Source of the DNA: Streptomyces sp. HM190
GTDB taxonomy: Bacteria; Actinomycetota; Actinomycetes; Streptomycetales; Streptomycetaceae
NCBI RefSeq assembly: GCF_009857135.1
Contig: NZ_CP047318.1
Coordinates: 434,001 to 498,000, forward strand
DNA length: 64,000 bases
Direction: 5' to 3'
The position numbers were made by a program, and so were the translations under genes. Of the stretch, positions 62,401-64,000 are shown one piece after another; position 1 is the stretch's first letter; every line of letters begins with the position of its first letter. The notes under the pieces are model-generated. The model was not told where the DNA came from. It did not search any database and was given only the letters and a program-made list of their open reading frames with translations.

Positions 62401-62862
62401 TCAACGCGACACGAGAGCCAGGGCGGGGCGAAGGGCCGCCGTGTCCGCCGGCGCCCCGGCCGGCGAGCCCGTCGGAAGGAGCGAGGGCACGGTCCTCGGC
62501 GGCCCCGTCGGAGCGACCGGCCCCGTCGGCGCCCCAGGGGCCAAAGGCGCCACTGGCGGCATCGGCGCCATCGGCGGCCGGCCGTTCGTGGCGTGATCCG
62601 CGCGGCGGCGCACCGCACGCAGTGCCAGCGCGTCGCGCACGGCCCGCAGGACGAAGGCCACCACGGCGGAGGCGGCCAGCAGGGCGGCGTACCGCCTCCG
62701 AACGAGCGATGCCGAAGCCGATGTCGAGGTCGAGGTCGAGGTCGAAGTCGGCCTCGATGCCGATGCCGATGCCGACGCCGATGCCCCTGCCGATGCCGAT
62801 GCCGATGCCGATGGTGGCGTCGCTGCCCACCGCGGCGTCGCCTCCGATGTCGTCGTGACCAT
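62401..62862 (-). CDS. Small low-complexity protein with one membrane helix
   Basis: A 153-residue frame from ATG 62862. After MVTTTSEATPRWAATPP comes a Ser/Ala/Thr repeat region of about 35 residues, then one hydrophobic helix (RYAALLAASAVVAFVLRAV), a basic loop and a Pro/Gly/Ala-rich C-terminus (APLAPGAPTGPVAPTGPP). The reading in another frame gives Ile-Gly and Asp-Leu repeats, so coding is not certain. No family recognised. Confidence 0.4.
   Translation of the reverse strand: MVTTTSEATPRWAATPPSASASASAGASASASASASRPTSTSTSTSTSASASLVRRRYAALLAASAVVAFVLRAVRDALALRAVRRRADHATNGRPPMAPMPPVAPLAPGAPTGPVAPTGPPRTVPSLLPTGSPAGAPADTAALRPALALVSR
62717..62815. repeat. Hexanucleotide tandem repeats
   Basis: GAGGTC/GAAGTC-type units at about 62721-62750 are followed by many GATGCC and GATGCCGAC variants at 62755-62815. 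It encodes the Ser-Thr and Ser-Ala repeats of the overlapping reverse frame and looks prone to slippage. Confidence 0.75.
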
Positions 62863-62929
62863 GCTGCGCACCCCTTTCCGGGTTCCGGTCCCCCTCCTCA
62901 AGGGAACAGCCTGGCGGGCCACGGCGCAG

Positions 62930-62987
62930 GGTGCCGAAGGGCTCCCGTGGGGTGCTGTGCGGCCCGGCCGTGGAGCCGTACGGCCCC
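62930..62987. promoter_or_regulatory. Island operator boxes upstream of the nitroreductase gene
   Basis: GGTGCCGAAGGGCTCC (62930-62945) matches the box before the cNMP gene in all but the last base. GGAGCCGTACGGCCCC (62972-62987) lies about 90 bases before ATG 63076. Confidence 0.55.
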
Positions 62988-63075
62988 TACTGCGTCCGGC
63001 GCGGCGCCGCGACTGTGGGCAGGGTCCACCCCCAGCCCCTCCGGCTCCGCGGCGCGGGCCGGGAAGGAGTCCCCG

Positions 63076-64000
63076 ATGTGGTCCGCAGCATCCGCAGCTC
63101 CCGCTCTCCCGACGCTGGAGACGATCGTGTCGGCGGCCGTGGCCGCTCCCTCGATCCACAACACCCAGCCCTGGCGCTTCCGGTTCGATCCGGACACGGT
63201 GACGCTGGAGGTCCGCGCGGTGGCGGACCGCGGGCTACGGCACCTCGACCCCACGGGCAGGGCGCTGCACGTGTCCGTGGGCTGTGCCCTGCTCAACCTC
63301 CGGCTGGCGGTCGCCCACGTCGGCCGGGAACCGGTGACCCGGCTGCTGCCCCGGCCCGACGAACCGGATCTGCTGGCCGCCGTACGGCTCGGTGGGCCGG
63401 TGCGGAACACGGCCGTTCCCCGGCTGTACGAGGCACTGTGGCACCGGCACAGCAGCCGGTTGCCGTTCTCCGGAGCGCCCCTGCCGGGCGCGGTGGCGGC
63501 GGAACTCGCCGAGGCCGCGCACAGTGAGGGCGCTGCGCTGAGCCGACCCGGTCCGGGTGAGACGGAGCGGGTGCTGCGGCTGTTCCGTGATGCCGAGCGC
63601 CGCAACACGGCCGACCCCGAACGGGCGGCGGAGAGCAGACGTTGGGTGCACGAGCCGAACGCGGCAGCGCTCGGCATGCCGCCGGCGGCGATCGGGCCGC
63701 AGGACTTCTGGGAGCGGATGCCCCTCCGGGACTTCGGCGCGCACCGGCGTCCGTCCGTGCTGGCCACGCGTCCCTTCGAGAAACGGCCGTCGATCGCCGT
63801 GCTGTCCACCGCGCACGACCGGAGGTCGGACTGGCTGCGTGCCGGACAGGCACTCCAGCGTGTCCTGCTGGTGGCCACCGCCCACGGGCTGCGGGCCTCG
63901 CTCCTGCACCAGGCGCTGGAGTGGCCCGATCTGCGGCAGCGGGTCGTGCCTCCCGTGGACGCCCTCCGCGCCCACGCGCAGATGGTGATCCGGTTGGGCT
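63076..64000 (+). CDS. Acg-type nitroreductase family protein, 5' part
   Basis: ATG 63076 with AAGGAG; the frame is open to the window edge (308 codons). It starts with a nitroreductase-like segment, ETIVSAAVAAPSIHNTQPWRFRF, where A-P-S-x-H-N-x-Q-P-W is the FMN-binding signature of Rv3131/Rv2032/Acg-like proteins. Later parts include ERMPLRDFGAH and a second FMN-fold half (RAGQALQRVLLVATAHGLRASLLHQALE). These are classic DosR regulon members, possibly flavin storage or quinone/nitro reduction. Confidence 0.88.
   Translation, partial: MWSAASAAPALPTLETIVSAAVAAPSIHNTQPWRFRFDPDTVTLEVRAVADRGLRHLDPTGRALHVSVGCALLNLRLAVAHVGREPVTRLLPRPDEPDLLAAVRLGGPVRNTAVPRLYEALWHRHSSRLPFSGAPLPGAVAAELAEAAHSEGAALSRPGPGETERVLRLFRDAERRNTADPERAAESRRWVHEPNAAALGMPPAAIGPQDFWERMPLRDFGAHRRPSVLATRPFEKRPSIAVLSTAHDRRSDWLRAGQALQRVLLVATAHGLRASLLHQALEWPDLRQRVVPPVDALRAHAQMVIRLG

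Noticed and set aside
62717..62815. CRISPR array
   Set aside because: Units are 6 bases long with no spacers of constant length and no cas genes nearby.

Overview
The DNA is very GC-rich, with strong GC bias at third codon positions, frequent GTG starts and many 4-base ATGA/GTGA gene overlaps. It also carries a WhiB-like gene and a gene with an early TTA (bldA-type) leucine codon. Together these point to a Streptomyces or close relative, probably an accessory part of the chromosome.

1-21.2 kb looks like a biosynthetic gene cluster that I cannot match to a known product. It starts with ABC-2 permeases. It contains a 51-residue peptide gene (3389-3544) that could be a RiPP precursor and is followed at once by a strong hairpin. 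A long, mostly translationally coupled run follows: nucleotide-sugar dehydrogenase, FAD oxidoreductase of the UDP-galactopyranose mutase/amine oxidase type, dTMP-kinase-like P-loop kinase, GT2 glycosyltransferase, an AICAR-transformylase (PurH) homologue without its cyclohydrolase domain, an APH-fold kinase, an NAD epimerase, a radical SAM enzyme, an unknown partner, a mod_HExxH (TIGR04267-like) peptide-modifying enzyme and a second APH-fold kinase. After an inverted phosphatase-like gene comes a four-gene block: methyltransferase, a protein joining a metallo-beta-lactamase fold to a Rieske domain, a small Fe(II)/2-oxoglutarate enzyme whose facial triad reads His-x-Gly (the radical-halogenase signature), and an aldo/keto reductase. 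An alanyl-tRNA-synthetase-like protein closes the region. My reading is a sugar-decorated, oxidatively tailored (possibly chlorinated) peptide-derived product; the product itself is inference.

21.4-24.7 kb is regulatory. A short secreted peptide gene with a TTA codon faces an XRE-TPR regulator (a candidate RRNPP-like signalling pair), next to a small LuxR-type HTH gene and the remains of a PLP-dependent decarboxylase. 24.7-28.4 kb is a divergent carbohydrate pair: a GH43 glycosidase and a secreted GH5 glucanase, with a CGAAA-type palindrome between them.

28.9-64 kb is a low-oxygen/dormancy island like the DosR/DevR (M. tuberculosis) and OsdR (S. coelicolor) regulons. It has five universal-stress or USP-like proteins, three CBS-BON proteins, a cNMP-binding protein, flavodoxin, SulP transporter, VKOR, SRPBCC, WhiB, SpoIIE-type phosphatase, phosphoglucomutase, GAPDH, an orphan DevR-type response regulator, alcohol dehydrogenase, pyruvate phosphate dikinase, pyruvate formate-lyase with its activase, DoxX, cytochrome c oxidase subunit I and an Acg-type nitroreductase. 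A recurring 16-bp near-palindrome (GGGGCCGAACGGCCCT-like) lies upstream of most of these operons, often in pairs 20 or 31-32 bp apart. I propose it as the regulon operator. The island also holds a deletion scar where a truncated oleate hydratase runs head-on into a truncated membrane protein.
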